DNA of 64,000 bases from Deltaproteobacteria bacterium (GCA_016932235.1 JAFGDF010000235.1:5261-69260); one strand, 5' to 3'; positions 9,679 to 19,101 are shown, counted from the first letter of the stretch. A program made the numbers and translations. The notes: generated by a model from the letters alone, not told the origin.

Positions 9679-10869
9679 TTATTTATAATTCATTAATTCA
9701 TACTCCACCTTGCCGTTCATGATCCTGGAAAACGGAATGGGCATCCTGACCACATGCTTGATCCCGTAGAGGTCTTCACCTCCCCATTCGCCCGTCCCCC
9801 ATATTGTATCCACACTGGTCATCTTATTTTCAACGGCATCCACAAACATATCCGTATCAAGGCTCTGGGCCGCCTCAATACATTGTTTTATTATATATGC
9901 TCCATCCAGTGGCCAGAGACTGTCCAGTACGTATGGATTGGTGCTTGACTGTTCCACCAATTTCCTGTGTTCCCTTACCATGGGAAGCATCTTATCACTC
10001 AAAGTATCTGGGCCACCCGCGAAGATATCATAGGCGTAATCCTTGTTGATGATGCCGTTTATAAGGTTTACATCGCCCATGGGTGATCCGCAGAATATGG
10101 GCCCCTTAAAACCAAGCTCACGCGATTGGTTGATTATCCCGGAAGCCCAGGGCACGATTGACAGAAGAATAACGATTGCGTCCGGCTTCTCCTGAAGGGC
10201 CTTGGTCAGCAATGGATAATAATCTTCCGTTCCCATCTTGAAGGAATCCTCAAATACCAGTTCCAGCCCGCGTTCCTTTATCTCTTTTCTGCTTAAGTCA
10301 CGCGAGAAAACAGCGCCGGGATCTTCAGGCATTACATGCGCTATCCTTTTAGCGCCGGGATAATTCTTTTGGAAAAAATCATAGACAGGCTTCCAGTGAT
10401 ACAGGCTGGAGCTGCTGAAAAAGGAATATCGCAACTCCGGTTTAATCTCATCCAAGCTCATTCCCAGGGTCTTCATGCGGATGACTTTTGTTTCCTCGCA
10501 CATTTGTGATATCGCCATATTGCTTGGTATAAACATGGGAGGAATGATGTATTTAATTTTCTGCTGCAAGAGCCTGTTGGCGGCCGCTACCGCGCCCGGA
10601 GGAGACGACTGATCATCCTCCGTGATCATTTCAATATCGTACCGATTTCCCTTGACTGTAATTCCACCCATCCTGTTTAATAAGATCTCAGCGGGCTTGG
10701 CGGCTTCATAGATGGGCTTGAAGCCCGGGGACATGGGGCCGGTAATTGATGTAATAACGCCTATTTTCAAGGTCTCTGCCGAGGCATCCGCTAGAAAAAG
10801 ATCGATAAAAGGGATTAATAAAAATAACGACAAACCAAACGAAAACGTCATTGAAATTATTTTCCTCAT
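9679..10869 (-). CDS. livK: Liv-type ABC transporter substrate-binding protein 2
   Basis: Second periplasmic Liv-type binding protein (396 residues), a clear paralogue of its downstream neighbour from a tandem duplication. The signal peptide has a hydrophobic core at about residues 9-27 and probable cleavage after ASA (about residue 31), giving a mature start of ETLKIGVITSITGPMSPGF. The ligand-contact regions differ enough between copies (for example SSSSLYHWKPVYDFF against SSCTLHSISPTHEFL) that the two may bind different but related ligands. It shares the membrane and ATPase subunits livHMGF encoded upstream, but a 670-base gap holding a large palindromic element separates it from livF. Confidence 0.92.
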   Translation of the reverse strand: MRKIISMTFSFGLSLFLLIPFIDLFLADASAETLKIGVITSITGPMSPGFKPIYEAAKPAEILLNRMGGITVKGNRYDIEMITEDDQSSPPGAVAAANRLLQQKIKYIIPPMFIPSNMAISQMCEETKVIRMKTLGMSLDEIKPELRYSFFSSSSLYHWKPVYDFFQKNYPGAKRIAHVMPEDPGAVFSRDLSRKEIKERGLELVFEDSFKMGTEDYYPLLTKALQEKPDAIVILLSIVPWASGIINQSRELGFKGPIFCGSPMGDVNLINGIINKDYAYDIFAGGPDTLSDKMLPMVREHRKLVEQSSTNPYVLDSLWPLDGAYIIKQCIEAAQSLDTDMFVDAVENKMTSVDTIWGTGEWGGEDLYGIKHVVRMPIPFSRIMNGKVEYELMNYK

Positions 10870-11258
10870 CTTCCTGCCCTCCTGTGATAAAGTTGTTATG
10901 ATAAAAGGCTGACTGGAAAAATCCTTGCAAGAAAGCGCGGAGGCGCTTCAGACAAAAACCCCTTCATCCCAGTCGTCATCCTGTATCCCATCTTGTTTCC
11001 TGACAGGCTGATGCAAAAATTATATTTCAGATCACGGTCTTATTCTTTAACTCCGCCTGCAGTCTGCTGGTCCTGAGTTATTTTCACCTTTCGGGAGCGG
11101 TTACATCAACCGTATTGTTTTAAAAATCGTTTCATGAGCCTATTTGATTAAGCCCGGCAGACGCCAAGGAACAATATGCAAAAACATCACGTCCTGAACA
11201 CTCACGGCCCTCTGGGCCACCACGATTTATGAAAATACCAACCTATGGTCTCAGGGCC
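10870..11258. other. non-coding gap upstream of livK pair
   Basis: No credible coding region is seen here. A small perfect hairpin (AAGCGC GGAG GCGCTT, 10933-10948) and a second one (CACGGCCCT at 11203-11211 pairing with AGGGCCGTG at 11253-11261) are present. No clear -35/-10 pair for the livK genes was recognised, so they may depend on read-through from livF. Confidence 0.5.
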
Positions 11259-11466
11259 GTGGCCTGGGGAGCTCTTTTTACGGCGAAGACCCGGGTAGCA
11301 AATGAATAGTGTAAGGTGCATGCCAGGCGGGCGGATACCTTCTCCGGTCGTTCCATCTTGATCCCTCATGATAACGACTGAGATGGCCCGCCGCCCGCCT
11401 CGTAAGGCGTTACGCGTCAAACTTGCCAGGAACGAGTTCGCTCGTAAAAAGGGCGCCCCAGGCCAT
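11259..11466. mobile_element. nested palindromic element, possible MITE
   Basis: About 208 bases folded around one point, 11362.5. Four separate arm pairs share exactly this centre: GTGGCCTGGGG-type 11259-11269 with 11456-11466 (one mismatch), CTTTTTA 11274-11280 with 11445-11451, AGGCGGGCGG 11325-11334 with 11391-11400, and GTCGTT 11347-11352 with 11373-11378. The insert is GC-richer than its surroundings and lies between livF and livK. It could be a miniature inverted-repeat element, a degraded insertion-sequence remnant, or a structured RNA. A 72-codon frame across it (11202-11420, minus) has no family resemblance and is not called. No flanking target duplication was found by eye. Confidence 0.6.
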
Positions 11467-11542
11467 GGTCTTTAGACATAATATTGCATGATATACCGAC
11501 ATTCTCAGCATTTATTTTCGTAATAAATTTCCCTTACTCTTA

Positions 11543-12247
11543 TCATCCTAAAAATGCCCTGCGAACAGAATCATCCGCCATGAGATGTTTGATATCACCT
11601 TCCAATACGACCTTGCCGACTTCAATCACATAACATTTCTGCGAAACTTTGGTCACAAGTCCGGCGTTCTGTTCCACCAGTAATACGGTTATTCCACTCC
11701 GGTTTATATCCTGTATTGTGTCGGACAGCGCGTCGATGACAATAGGAGCCAGACCCAATGACGGCTCATCCATCATCAGTAATTTAGGTTTTGCCATCAG
11801 CGCACGCCCAATTGCCAGCATCTGCTGCTCCCCGCCACTCAGACTTCCGGCTTTCTGCTTTTGTCTCTCCCTGAGCCTTGGAAAAAGCGTGAAGACCTTT
11901 TCCAGATCTTTCGGCACGCCTTCGGTGTCCTTTCTTAAGTAGGCACCCAGATTGATATTCTCCTCCACGGTCATATAAGGGAAAAGCCTTCTCCCTTCAG
12001 GGACATGGGCGATTCCAAGACTTACGATCTTGACCACAGACATGCCGCTTATCTTTGCTCCGGAGAATTCGATAGATCCGCTCTTCAAAGGGATGAGACC
12101 GGAAATACTTTTCAGGATGGTGCTCTTGCCCGCGCCGTTTGCCCCTATCACACTGACCACACTGCCTTTTTCCTGCAGAATGTGAATGTTTTCTACAGCC
12201 TTGGCCTGTCCATAGTACACTGTAACATCTTCGAGTTTAAGTAACAT
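11543..12247 (-). CDS. livF: Liv-type ABC transporter ATPase LivF
   Basis: Cytoplasmic ATPase subunit (234 residues) of a branched-chain-type ABC importer. The Walker A motif is GANGAGKST (about residues 34-42), the ABC signature LSGGEQQM, and Walker B LLMMDEPSLGLAP; the last segment and the length are characteristic of LivF. It pairs with LivG to drive import through LivH and LivM. The gene overlaps livG by 11 bases, indicating translational coupling. It is the last gene of the compact livHMGF block, under the TetR-box promoter at about 15.0 kb. Confidence 0.95.
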   Translation of the reverse strand: MLLKLEDVTVYYGQAKAVENIHILQEKGSVVSVIGANGAGKSTILKSISGLIPLKSGSIEFSGAKISGMSVVKIVSLGIAHVPEGRRLFPYMTVEENINLGAYLRKDTEGVPKDLEKVFTLFPRLRERQKQKAGSLSGGEQQMLAIGRALMAKPKLLMMDEPSLGLAPIVIDALSDTIQDINRSGITVLLVEQNAGLVTKVSQKCYVIEVGKVVLEGDIKHLMADDSVRRAFLG

Positions 12248-13001
12248 GACTACCCGATCCCAGATAAGCTTGGATTACTTTCTCATCCTCTTTTATCACT
12301 TCCGGACTGCCTTCCGCAATTTTTCGCCCGAAATTCAAAACCAAAATCTTTTTACACAGGCTCATGGCAGCCCTCATATTGTGCTCAATCAATAAAATGG
12401 TAGTGTCCCTCTGCCATAATTTATTGATTAGCTCCACGGTTTCAGATACTTCCCCCGCATTCATCCCACCCAGGGGTTCATCAAGTAATAAAAGCTTGGG
12501 CTCAGCAGCAAGGGCTATTGCAATACCGAGGATCCTCTTATGCCCGTGGGCCAGATTCTGTGCAGTGACATTGGAGAACTGTTCCATTCCAACCAGCTGC
12601 AGGATAGCCCTGGATTTTTCTAGAATCTTCTCATCACTGTACTTGCTGGCCGGTGTATGCAGGAAGGTTTTCCAAAGGCCAGTTTCAGCTCTTAGATGGC
12701 TGGCCAAAATCACATTCTGGAGGACCGTAAATTCTGGAAAAATATTCGTTGCCTGAAAAGTTCGGGCTATCCCCCTGGCAGCTATATAGTGGGGGCTCTT
12801 GGCCGTAATATTGTCTCCTTCCATCAGAATCTCACCCAATGTCGGTTTGAGATAGCCTGTGATAAGATTAAATACTGTTGTCTTCCCTGCCCCATTGGGA
12901 CCAATCAATCCCATGATATCTCCCTGATTGATATCGACATCAAGACTGCTTACTGCGGCTAATCCACCGAATGTTTTTCCTAATCCCTTTATTTTAAGCA
13001 T
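12237..13001 (-). CDS. livG: Liv-type ABC transporter ATPase LivG
   Basis: Second ATPase subunit (254 residues from the chosen start) of the importer. It carries Walker A GPNGAGKTT, a GIARTFQATNIFPEFTVLQNV stretch split by the Q-loop, Walker B LLLLDEPLGGMN and the LivG-type C-terminus with GRKIAEGSPEVI. The open frame extends upstream to 13091, but that extension overlaps livM by nearly 100 bases and has no family match; the ATG at 13001, with AAGG six bases upstream, starts MLKIKGLGKTFGGL as expected. It overlaps the 3-prime end of livM by 8 bases. Confidence 0.93.
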   Translation of the reverse strand: MLKIKGLGKTFGGLAAVSSLDVDINQGDIMGLIGPNGAGKTTVFNLITGYLKPTLGEILMEGDNITAKSPHYIAARGIARTFQATNIFPEFTVLQNVILASHLRAETGLWKTFLHTPASKYSDEKILEKSRAILQLVGMEQFSNVTAQNLAHGHKRILGIAIALAAEPKLLLLDEPLGGMNAGEVSETVELINKLWQRDTTILLIEHNMRAAMSLCKKILVLNFGRKIAEGSPEVIKEDEKVIQAYLGSGSHVT

Positions 13002-13983
13002 GTTCATCCTTTTTATTAAGAAATCTGTCGCAAATAGTCTTAATGCGTTTCGGTAATCCGACCAAACCTTCAGGCATAAAAAAGAGGACAAACATCAGGG
13101 CTCCGGCAAAAAAATACGGCTGGAATTCCTTGAGCGGGCGCAGTACTTCCGGAAGGATTGTAAAAATGAACGCGCCGATAATAGGGCCGATAAAGCTCTT
13201 CATCCCTCCGACCACCAGATAGATAATTACGTATATCGTAAAAAGAAACCCGAATGTGGTGGGATTAATAGTCGAGATATAATGCGCATAAAAACCGCCC
13301 GCTACACCGGGGAAAAAGCAGGCGATCGTGAACGCGAGCACCTTGTATCCCGTACAGTTTATTCCGATACTTTCGGCCAGTGAATCGGACTGCCGAATCC
13401 CATTAAGTGTCATGCCGATGCGGGAATGCTCAATCGCATACAGGACAAGCAGGGTTAAAAGCATAATTAAACAAATAAGATAATAGAAACTTACCTTTGA
13501 AGAAAAGGTTAAATTCAATACACCGGGGATGATAATAGGGTCGGGCCTGGGAATATTGTATATTCCGCTGCTCCCGCCAGTCAGACTCCGCCATTGTTCA
13601 GCCAGAAGGGCAAGCATTTCAGAAAGGAAGACTGTCACGATCGCAAAATATATACCCTTTAATCTGGAAAACGGGAATCCCGCAAGACACGCAAGAACGG
13701 CCGACATTACGCCAGCAAGTAATAGCGCCAACCATGTTGAAAACCCGAGCTTTATAACAAGCAGGGTGGATGTGTAAGCCCCCAGAGTCATCATCCCACC
13801 CGTAGCAAGAGACATTAAGCCTGTTAGAGTTATAAGACGCAGACTGGTGGACAAAATAATATTTATCACGGTCAGAATGAGTATATGTGTGACATAAGGC
13901 CCTTTTAAGAAAAGGGGAAGCAGAAACATCAGGATAATTATGATAAGATAAACAATTAAGGAGATTTTTTTCCCTCTATTCAT
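12994..13983 (-). CDS. livM: Liv-type ABC transporter permease LivM
   Basis: Inner-membrane permease (329 residues) with a predominantly hydrophobic sequence and roughly nine to ten membrane segments. The LivM signature region GVMSAVLACLAGFPFSRLKGIYFAIVT-type sequence and the cytoplasmic EAA-like loop SLAESIGINCTGYKVLAF (about residues 205-222) are visible; the latter contacts the ATPases. With LivH it forms the translocation pore. It overlaps livH upstream by 8 bases and livG downstream by 8 bases in a tightly coupled operon. Confidence 0.95.
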   Translation of the reverse strand: MNRGKKISLIVYLIIIILMFLLPLFLKGPYVTHILILTVINIILSTSLRLITLTGLMSLATGGMMTLGAYTSTLLVIKLGFSTWLALLLAGVMSAVLACLAGFPFSRLKGIYFAIVTVFLSEMLALLAEQWRSLTGGSSGIYNIPRPDPIIIPGVLNLTFSSKVSFYYLICLIMLLTLLVLYAIEHSRIGMTLNGIRQSDSLAESIGINCTGYKVLAFTIACFFPGVAGGFYAHYISTINPTTFGFLFTIYVIIYLVVGGMKSFIGPIIGAFIFTILPEVLRPLKEFQPYFFAGALMFVLFFMPEGLVGLPKRIKTICDRFLNKKDEHA

Positions 13984-14836
13984 GTCCGGCGATCCCCTGA
14001 GGCCTGAAAATCAATATTAATATTATCGCGGCGAAACCTATCAGACCGGCAATATGGGATGTGGTATAAACGGGGACTATACCATCAATCAGACCTATTA
14101 TCAGTCCTCCGATAACAGCGCCGGGGATACTTCCCAGGCCCCCCAATACTATTACGGCTATTCCTTTCATCAAAGCAAATGTTCCCATAGTGGGACTCAT
14201 ACTGAAAAGGGCTCCCACCAGGGCCCCGGCTATGGCGGCTAGACCGCAACCAAGGAACATGGCTATGGCCGATAAACGATCAATATCTATTCCCTGCAAA
14301 GCGGCGCCATCCCTCTCCTGGGAAACAGCCAGCATGGCCTGACCTGTTTTAGTCTTTTTGATGAATAAGAACAGCCCCACCAGAAGCACTAGACCCGTCA
14401 GTACTATGAAAAGCCTTTCCCAGGATATTGCCGTGCCGAAAACCCTGAGGACGCCTTTTATCGGACTGTTGTATGACCTCGGATCGCCGCCCGCGATAGA
14501 TAATATAACATTCTGAAAAACAAGTATAAGTCCTATTGAAATAATCACTGCACGATCGAAATCCGCTCTAAAGGGACGAAAAAAGATGCGTTCGACTATT
14601 ATACCGATGCATCCGACAAATATTGTCGCTATCAGCAACGCGAGAAAAAAGTTCATTCCGAGGCTTACCACCATATAATAGACGCAATAGGCACCTATCA
14701 TATAGATCTCGCCGTGTGACATCTGGACAATACCCATAATGCTCATTACAAGGGTCATCCCTAGTGCCACTAATATATATATCCCGCTCGAAGCCAATCC
14801 GTTTACAATGCTTTGCAATAAAGCTGCTGTACTCAA
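13976..14836 (-). CDS. livH: Liv-type ABC transporter permease LivH
   Basis: First gene of the livHMGF block: inner-membrane permease of 286 residues with about eight hydrophobic segments. The family segments ALGMTLVMSIMGIVQMSHGEIYMIGAY (split here for length) and the EAA-like loop RDGAALQGIDIDRLSAIAMF are present. The start codon is TTG at 14836, supported by GGAGGAAGG five bases upstream. The gene is preceded by about 150 bases of leader and by a promoter with the TetR-type palindrome (14975-15027), so this transporter belongs to the same regulon as the CoA-transferase/mutase and enoyl-CoA hydratase operons. Confidence 0.95.
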   Translation of the reverse strand: MSTAALLQSIVNGLASSGIYILVALGMTLVMSIMGIVQMSHGEIYMIGAYCVYYMVVSLGMNFFLALLIATIFVGCIGIIVERIFFRPFRADFDRAVIISIGLILVFQNVILSIAGGDPRSYNSPIKGVLRVFGTAISWERLFIVLTGLVLLVGLFLFIKKTKTGQAMLAVSQERDGAALQGIDIDRLSAIAMFLGCGLAAIAGALVGALFSMSPTMGTFALMKGIAVIVLGGLGSIPGAVIGGLIIGLIDGIVPVYTTSHIAGLIGFAAIILILIFRPQGIAGHE

Positions 14837-14974
14837 TCTACCTTCCTCCGAACCTGATTAAATCTGGGCGGCTCCACATCATCTTTTCTGACAGACGCTA
14901 TTATTTAAGGGACGTAATCAGCCCATTGATTCAGTGGCGAAATTAAAAGGATGATTACATTTCAAATTATATTT

Positions 14975-15027
14975 ACTTATCGTTAAGTCAAGTAAGAGTA
15001 TCTAAAGATTTTTTAAAAAACTGTCAA
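14975..15027 (-). promoter_or_regulatory. promoter P1 with TetR-type operator (livH operon)
   Basis: On the minus strand: -35 TTGACA (15022-15027), 17-base spacer, -10 TAGATA (14999-15004), then the palindrome ACTTAACGATAAGT (14975-14988, ACTTA/TAAGT arms). The same arrangement occurs at 38.5 and 42.6 kb. The operator lies just downstream of the -10, where a bound repressor would block transcription. It drives livHMGF and perhaps livK, hyuAB and the MmgE/PrpD gene. Confidence 0.85.
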
Positions 15028-15082
15028 GAAAAAACTCCTGATTTAGGATTTTAAGGTTGTTTTCCCGAATGAATATTATTCA

Positions 15083-15499
15083 TCATTTTGAATATTCTGC
15101 CGCTATCGTGGCATGTATTAACAGGATTGGTTTATCGACCCTCTTAAAATTCAAAGGACAATGCACAAATCCTTTGGGGAGATAGACGGTTGTCGGACTG
15201 GTTATCACAATCTTTTCCTGGTCCTCCCCGAGATACATTTCAATCTCACCTCCAAGATCATGCAGGCCATTCTTATCTAATCCAATGAAGGTAACATACA
15301 TATCAAAATCATGCGAATGCGCATAATCCTCCATCAGCACCGGTTCTGTTACCGGTCGCACAATCAAAGAAAAATTGGAATCGAAATCTTTACCGCCATC
15401 AAATCTGATCCTTTCCGACATCTTTGATCCATCCCCTGGTTCAGGCCTTGTCACAACAGAATGCTTCACCACATATTTACTGTATTTAAATTCGGTCAT
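15083..15499 (-). CDS. cupin-fold protein
   Basis: Small cytoplasmic protein (138 residues) with a single cupin-like barrel. Visible elements are HSHDFDMYVTFIG (about residues 62-74), resembling the first metal-binding cupin motif with two histidines and an acidic residue, and YLPKGFVHCPL (about 105-115), resembling the second. Single cupins can be isomerases, hydrolases, dioxygenases or sensors, so no reaction is assigned. It starts 18 bases after the end of the adjacent FAD protein gene and is probably co-transcribed as the last gene of the redox operon, which suggests it acts on the same substrate or product. Confidence 0.8.
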   Translation of the reverse strand: MTEFKYSKYVVKHSVVTRPEPGDGSKMSERIRFDGGKDFDSNFSLIVRPVTEPVLMEDYAHSHDFDMYVTFIGLDKNGLHDLGGEIEMYLGEDQEKIVITSPTTVYLPKGFVHCPLNFKRVDKPILLIHATIAAEYSK

Positions 15500-15516
15500 T
15501 TTTATCCATCTCCCTT

Positions 15517-16968
15517 TTATTTCTTTTTAATATACTTAACGGCATTCTTTCCTGCGATCCTTCCTGAGTTGATGGCAAAGCTTGCGCAGGTGCCGGAACA
15601 GACATTCATGCCGTAACTGTCTCCCCATAGACCGCCCGCATCAAAACCTGCGGCATAGAGACCCGGTATAACCCTACTTTTCTTATCGACTACCTCTGTA
15701 CTCTCATTAATCTTTATCCCTCCGATAGTCCCTAGAAAAACATTGCGGGCCTTTACAGCGTAAAACTTGGGCCCGGTGAGAGGATGAAGATACCTGGGAT
15801 TTTTCGCAAAAAGAGCATCATGCCTTTTGCGGCAGAACTCGTTATAGACTTCAACTTCTTTTTTCAGGACATCAGGGTCAACGCCCATTTTTTCGGCCAG
15901 ATCATCCAGGGAATCCGCTACCATCACTTCCTTGCTTCCCTTTTCGAGCCCTGCTTCAAGTTCTTTAAAAAAATTCACGGGCTTGCTCCCTACCGGATTC
16001 TCATATGCGACATTTTTATCTATTCCCCTGTCCATTATCCTCTGGATTATTGAATCATCAAAGAGACTGTATGTGAAACCTTCCCTGTATCTGGCATTCG
16101 CGTTACCGACCGAAGTATCAGTAAACCCGATCGCTTCATCGCAAAATCGCCGGCCCTGCGGATCTACCCACAGGTCCGGTTGAAGCGCCACACACTCGAT
16201 CTGGTTTTTCGGGAGATGATTGGCGCTCAGCGGTCCAACCCTGTATACCTCCAGGACGCCCATGCCTTCCTCGTCAGCGCCCACTTCCCATGCCATTCGG
16301 ATGCCGTCGCCCATCTTATCAACATTGCCTATGGGTATCATGTTGACATCCAGATCAAATCCGGCATATTTCTTGATCCATTGTTTATTATTAGCGTATC
16401 CTCCGCTCCCTATAACCACGACTTTTGCCTTGATGCTTATCTCCTCCCCTTCTTCCTCCGCGATAACTCCGGTGATAGCCTTGCCCTCCCTCAATATTTT
16501 GACTACCGGCGTTCCGGACTTCAGGACGGCACCCTTTTCTTTTGCCCTTTCAACCAGAGCCTTTACCACGGCGGCACCGCCCCCCCTGACCCTGTGATAA
16601 CCGCGGGGTGCGTTAGGTATGTTTATAGTGACCTCCAAAAACTCCACTCCTCTCTCCCTCAGCCAGTCAACGGTTTCGGCGGTTTGATCCACGTAAGCCC
16701 TTACCAGCCGAGCATTGGCTTTCCAGTGGCCATATTCCATGATGTTTTTGAAGGCCTGGTCGCGTGTATAATCGATATACCGCTCCCTCTGCATATCGCT
16801 CTCAACAGCGAATATGCCCTCAAAAAAGTTGGAAGTTCCCCCGAAAGAGCGTTGCTTCTCAAAAACCATTACTTTAAGCCCCTCATCTGCCGCGGTTACC
16901 GCGGCAGACAGGCCGGAAACGCCTGAACCGATAACCACGATATCCGTTTCTCTGCTCACCCCATTCAT
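15517..16968 (-). CDS. FAD-dependent reductase/dehydrogenase, paralogue 1
   Basis: Flavoprotein of 483 residues from the fumarate reductase/3-ketosteroid dehydrogenase superfamily, which adds or removes hydrogen across a C-C bond next to a carbonyl. The FAD-binding GSGVSGLSAA motif begins at about residue 13, with VFEKQRSFGGTSNFFEG after it. There is no signal peptide, so it is cytoplasmic, unlike periplasmic flavocytochrome c. The fumarate reductase HHTMGG and NRLGGN substrate motifs are replaced by FLGTIGG and a GDSYGMNVCSG segment; the latter is nearer to the tyrosine-containing end of ketosteroid dehydrogenases. Two close paralogues lie at 20.8 and 27.7 kb. Adjacent NuoF-like and ferredoxin/GltD genes are probable electron partners. 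Confidence 0.88.
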   Translation of the reverse strand: MNGVSRETDIVVIGSGVSGLSAAVTAADEGLKVMVFEKQRSFGGTSNFFEGIFAVESDMQRERYIDYTRDQAFKNIMEYGHWKANARLVRAYVDQTAETVDWLRERGVEFLEVTINIPNAPRGYHRVRGGGAAVVKALVERAKEKGAVLKSGTPVVKILREGKAITGVIAEEEGEEISIKAKVVVIGSGGYANNKQWIKKYAGFDLDVNMIPIGNVDKMGDGIRMAWEVGADEEGMGVLEVYRVGPLSANHLPKNQIECVALQPDLWVDPQGRRFCDEAIGFTDTSVGNANARYREGFTYSLFDDSIIQRIMDRGIDKNVAYENPVGSKPVNFFKELEAGLEKGSKEVMVADSLDDLAEKMGVDPDVLKKEVEVYNEFCRKRHDALFAKNPRYLHPLTGPKFYAVKARNVFLGTIGGIKINESTEVVDKKSRVIPGLYAAGFDAGGLWGDSYGMNVCSGTCASFAINSGRIAGKNAVKYIKKK

Positions 16969-16989
16969 CTTTCACCTCCGTCTTGATAT

Positions 16990-19101
16990 TTAATAATTTC
17001 CCCAGAACTTGACAGGCTTGATGGTCAGTCTAAGGTCGCACTGCAGACAGCGATTCGACTCATAGTTAGCGATATGTTCATCCATATCGCTTAACACGTT
17101 GCAAAAACCCCGGATCCTTTCTTCTGGCGGCGGACAGGGACCTTCACATCGTTCCATCACTGAAAACCCGTTTCCGGGCCCCAGGTATTTATTTATCTCC
17201 TGAACCGGCGCCAGTTTTTCATCAATATCGCCCCGGCCATCGAGAAAGCGGTCAAGGGCTATTGCGGCCTCCCTGCCTGAAGCAACTGCTTTAACAACCG
17301 ATGTTGTTCCATGAACCGCGTCTCCGGCCGCAAAAACCCCTTCCCTGCTTGTTTCGAAAGTGTATGTGTCCAGTTCAATCAGATTTTTTTCATTTATTTC
17401 GATGTCAAACTCCCTTGGGATTTCCGGCCTCTGGCCGACGGCGAATATGATCGAATCCGCCTCAAGGACGGACTCGGAATTTTCAACAACCTCAAGATGT
17501 ACCTCGTTATCATCGTCGACGCTGAAAGACTCCACATCAAGAATCTCCACGCCGGTAATTTTATTATTATCGGTTAATATGCGTGAAAAACTTTTCGAAG
17601 GATGGATTGAGATGCCTTCTTCCTCACCTTGTTTGATCTCATCACGAGCCGCCGGCATTTCCGTTTTACTTTCAATACACGCAAGTTGAACCGTTTCAGC
17701 GCCTAACCTCAAGGCGATGCGGGCGCAGTCAAACGCCACATTGCCGCCTCCAAGCACTAGGACTTTTTTGCCAACCTTGACCTTTCTCCCGATATTTATC
17801 TCTCTTAGAAAATCCACACCCATCAGGACATCCTCTCTGTCCGCCCCCGGAATGGGTAATCTAACCCCTTTATGTGTTCCGATAGCGACGAGCACGGCGT
17901 TGTAGCCCCGGTCAAAAAGATTATCTATCGATTCAACCTTTACGCCTGTATCTATCCGGACGCCTGCATTGACTATATCCTCTATCTCGCTATCCAGCAC
18001 TTCTCTTGGAAGACGATACTCGGGTATTCCATATCGCAGCATTCCTCCCGGCAGAGGCAACGAATCAATAACATTCACTGAATGCCCCTGCTTTGAAAGA
18101 TAATAGGCCGCCGTGAGGCCCGCCGGACCAGCCCCGATAACCGCAACTTTTTTATCAGTTGACGGCTTTTTATCTGACCTTTTTTCCCATTCCCTTTCCT
18201 TGTCATGCTCAGCGGCAAAACGTTTGAGGTCTCTGATTGAAACTGCCCGGTTTATTTCACCCCTGCGGCATACTTCTTCACAGGGATGGTTGCAGACATA
18301 ACCCAGCACCTTCGGAAATGGAACCTTCTCCCGTATAACCGCTGTCGCAGCTGAATAATTCTTTTCACGAATAAAGCGAATATACTTGGGCACATCAATC
18401 TCTGCAGGGCAGGTGTATTTACAGGGGATTAAAGCCTCTCTCCGTTTTTTTCCTTTTATAAGCTCCTCCCTGTCCATTATTGCTCCGGTCGGGCATACTT
18501 CAGCGCATGCGCCGCAGAATCTGCAGCCCGCATCTCCCAGAGGCAGATCCGATGGAGTTCCTATGTATGTCTCCTTTTCCTTCTTTTGATAGAAAAGGAC
18601 TCCCACGCCGCGAAGTTCATGACATGCCCTTACACAACGGCCGCACAGTATGCACTTGTTGGGATCATGGACGAAAAGAGGGCTGTCCGTCTTGAGGGGC
18701 AACAGTTTTGATCTCCTTCTCACGCTCAAATGATCACTCACCAGAAGCTGTTTTACAGACTGGAGTTCACAATTGAGATATTTGATGCAGGTGCCGCAAT
18801 CAGGGGGATGCGCTGCAAGCATAAGCTCCATCGCTAAACGCCGCATATGTTCTATCTTTTCGCCCTTGGTCTTTACAATCATCCCGTTTGACACCTGTGT
18901 AGTGCAGGATGTGGGAAGCCCTTCCATACCTTCTATGTCCACAATGCACAGCCTGCATGCTCCTATGGCTGAAAGATCCTCGTGATAGCAAAGATGTGGT
19001 ATATATATCCCCGCATCCAATGAAGCCTCTAACACATTTTTCCCTTCCGTAGTTTCGACATCACGCCCGTCTATGTTCAGTTTAATGGTTCCCAATATCA
19101 T
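16990..19101 (-). CDS. ferredoxin-GltD fusion electron-transfer subunit
   Basis: Modular redox protein of about 703 residues, cytoplasmic. The N-terminal plant-type 2Fe-2S domain has Cys 38, 49, 52 and 66. A NuoG-like His-Cys3 site follows (H98, C102, C105, C111), then two 4Fe-4S clusters (C150/153/156/160 and C193/196/199/203). The second half is a GltD-like NAD(P)H:flavin oxidoreductase with its own cysteine-rich lead-in (about 227-280) and dinucleotide motifs GAGPAG (about 323-328) and GGGNVA. It would pass electrons between NADH, via the NuoF-like neighbour, and a flavoprotein. The ATG at 19101 has AAGG five bases upstream and is preferred over a GTG at 19107. The gene lies between nuoF-like and FAD paralogue 1 with short gaps. 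Confidence 0.9.
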   Translation of the reverse strand: MILGTIKLNIDGRDVETTEGKNVLEASLDAGIYIPHLCYHEDLSAIGACRLCIVDIEGMEGLPTSCTTQVSNGMIVKTKGEKIEHMRRLAMELMLAAHPPDCGTCIKYLNCELQSVKQLLVSDHLSVRRRSKLLPLKTDSPLFVHDPNKCILCGRCVRACHELRGVGVLFYQKKEKETYIGTPSDLPLGDAGCRFCGACAEVCPTGAIMDREELIKGKKRREALIPCKYTCPAEIDVPKYIRFIREKNYSAATAVIREKVPFPKVLGYVCNHPCEEVCRRGEINRAVSIRDLKRFAAEHDKEREWEKRSDKKPSTDKKVAVIGAGPAGLTAAYYLSKQGHSVNVIDSLPLPGGMLRYGIPEYRLPREVLDSEIEDIVNAGVRIDTGVKVESIDNLFDRGYNAVLVAIGTHKGVRLPIPGADREDVLMGVDFLREINIGRKVKVGKKVLVLGGGNVAFDCARIALRLGAETVQLACIESKTEMPAARDEIKQGEEEGISIHPSKSFSRILTDNNKITGVEILDVESFSVDDDNEVHLEVVENSESVLEADSIIFAVGQRPEIPREFDIEINEKNLIELDTYTFETSREGVFAAGDAVHGTTSVVKAVASGREAAIALDRFLDGRGDIDEKLAPVQEINKYLGPGNGFSVMERCEGPCPPPEERIRGFCNVLSDMDEHIANYESNRCLQCDLRLTIKPVKFWGNY

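Noticed and set aside
11202..11420. 72-codon minus-strand ORF
   Set aside because: Falls across the nested palindrome, has no similarity to known proteins and no ribosome binding site.
16180..16926. 248-codon plus-strand ORF
   Set aside because: Antisense to FAD paralogue 1. A similar antisense frame exists at 21471-22274 in paralogue 2, which reflects the shared sense sequence, not a gene.
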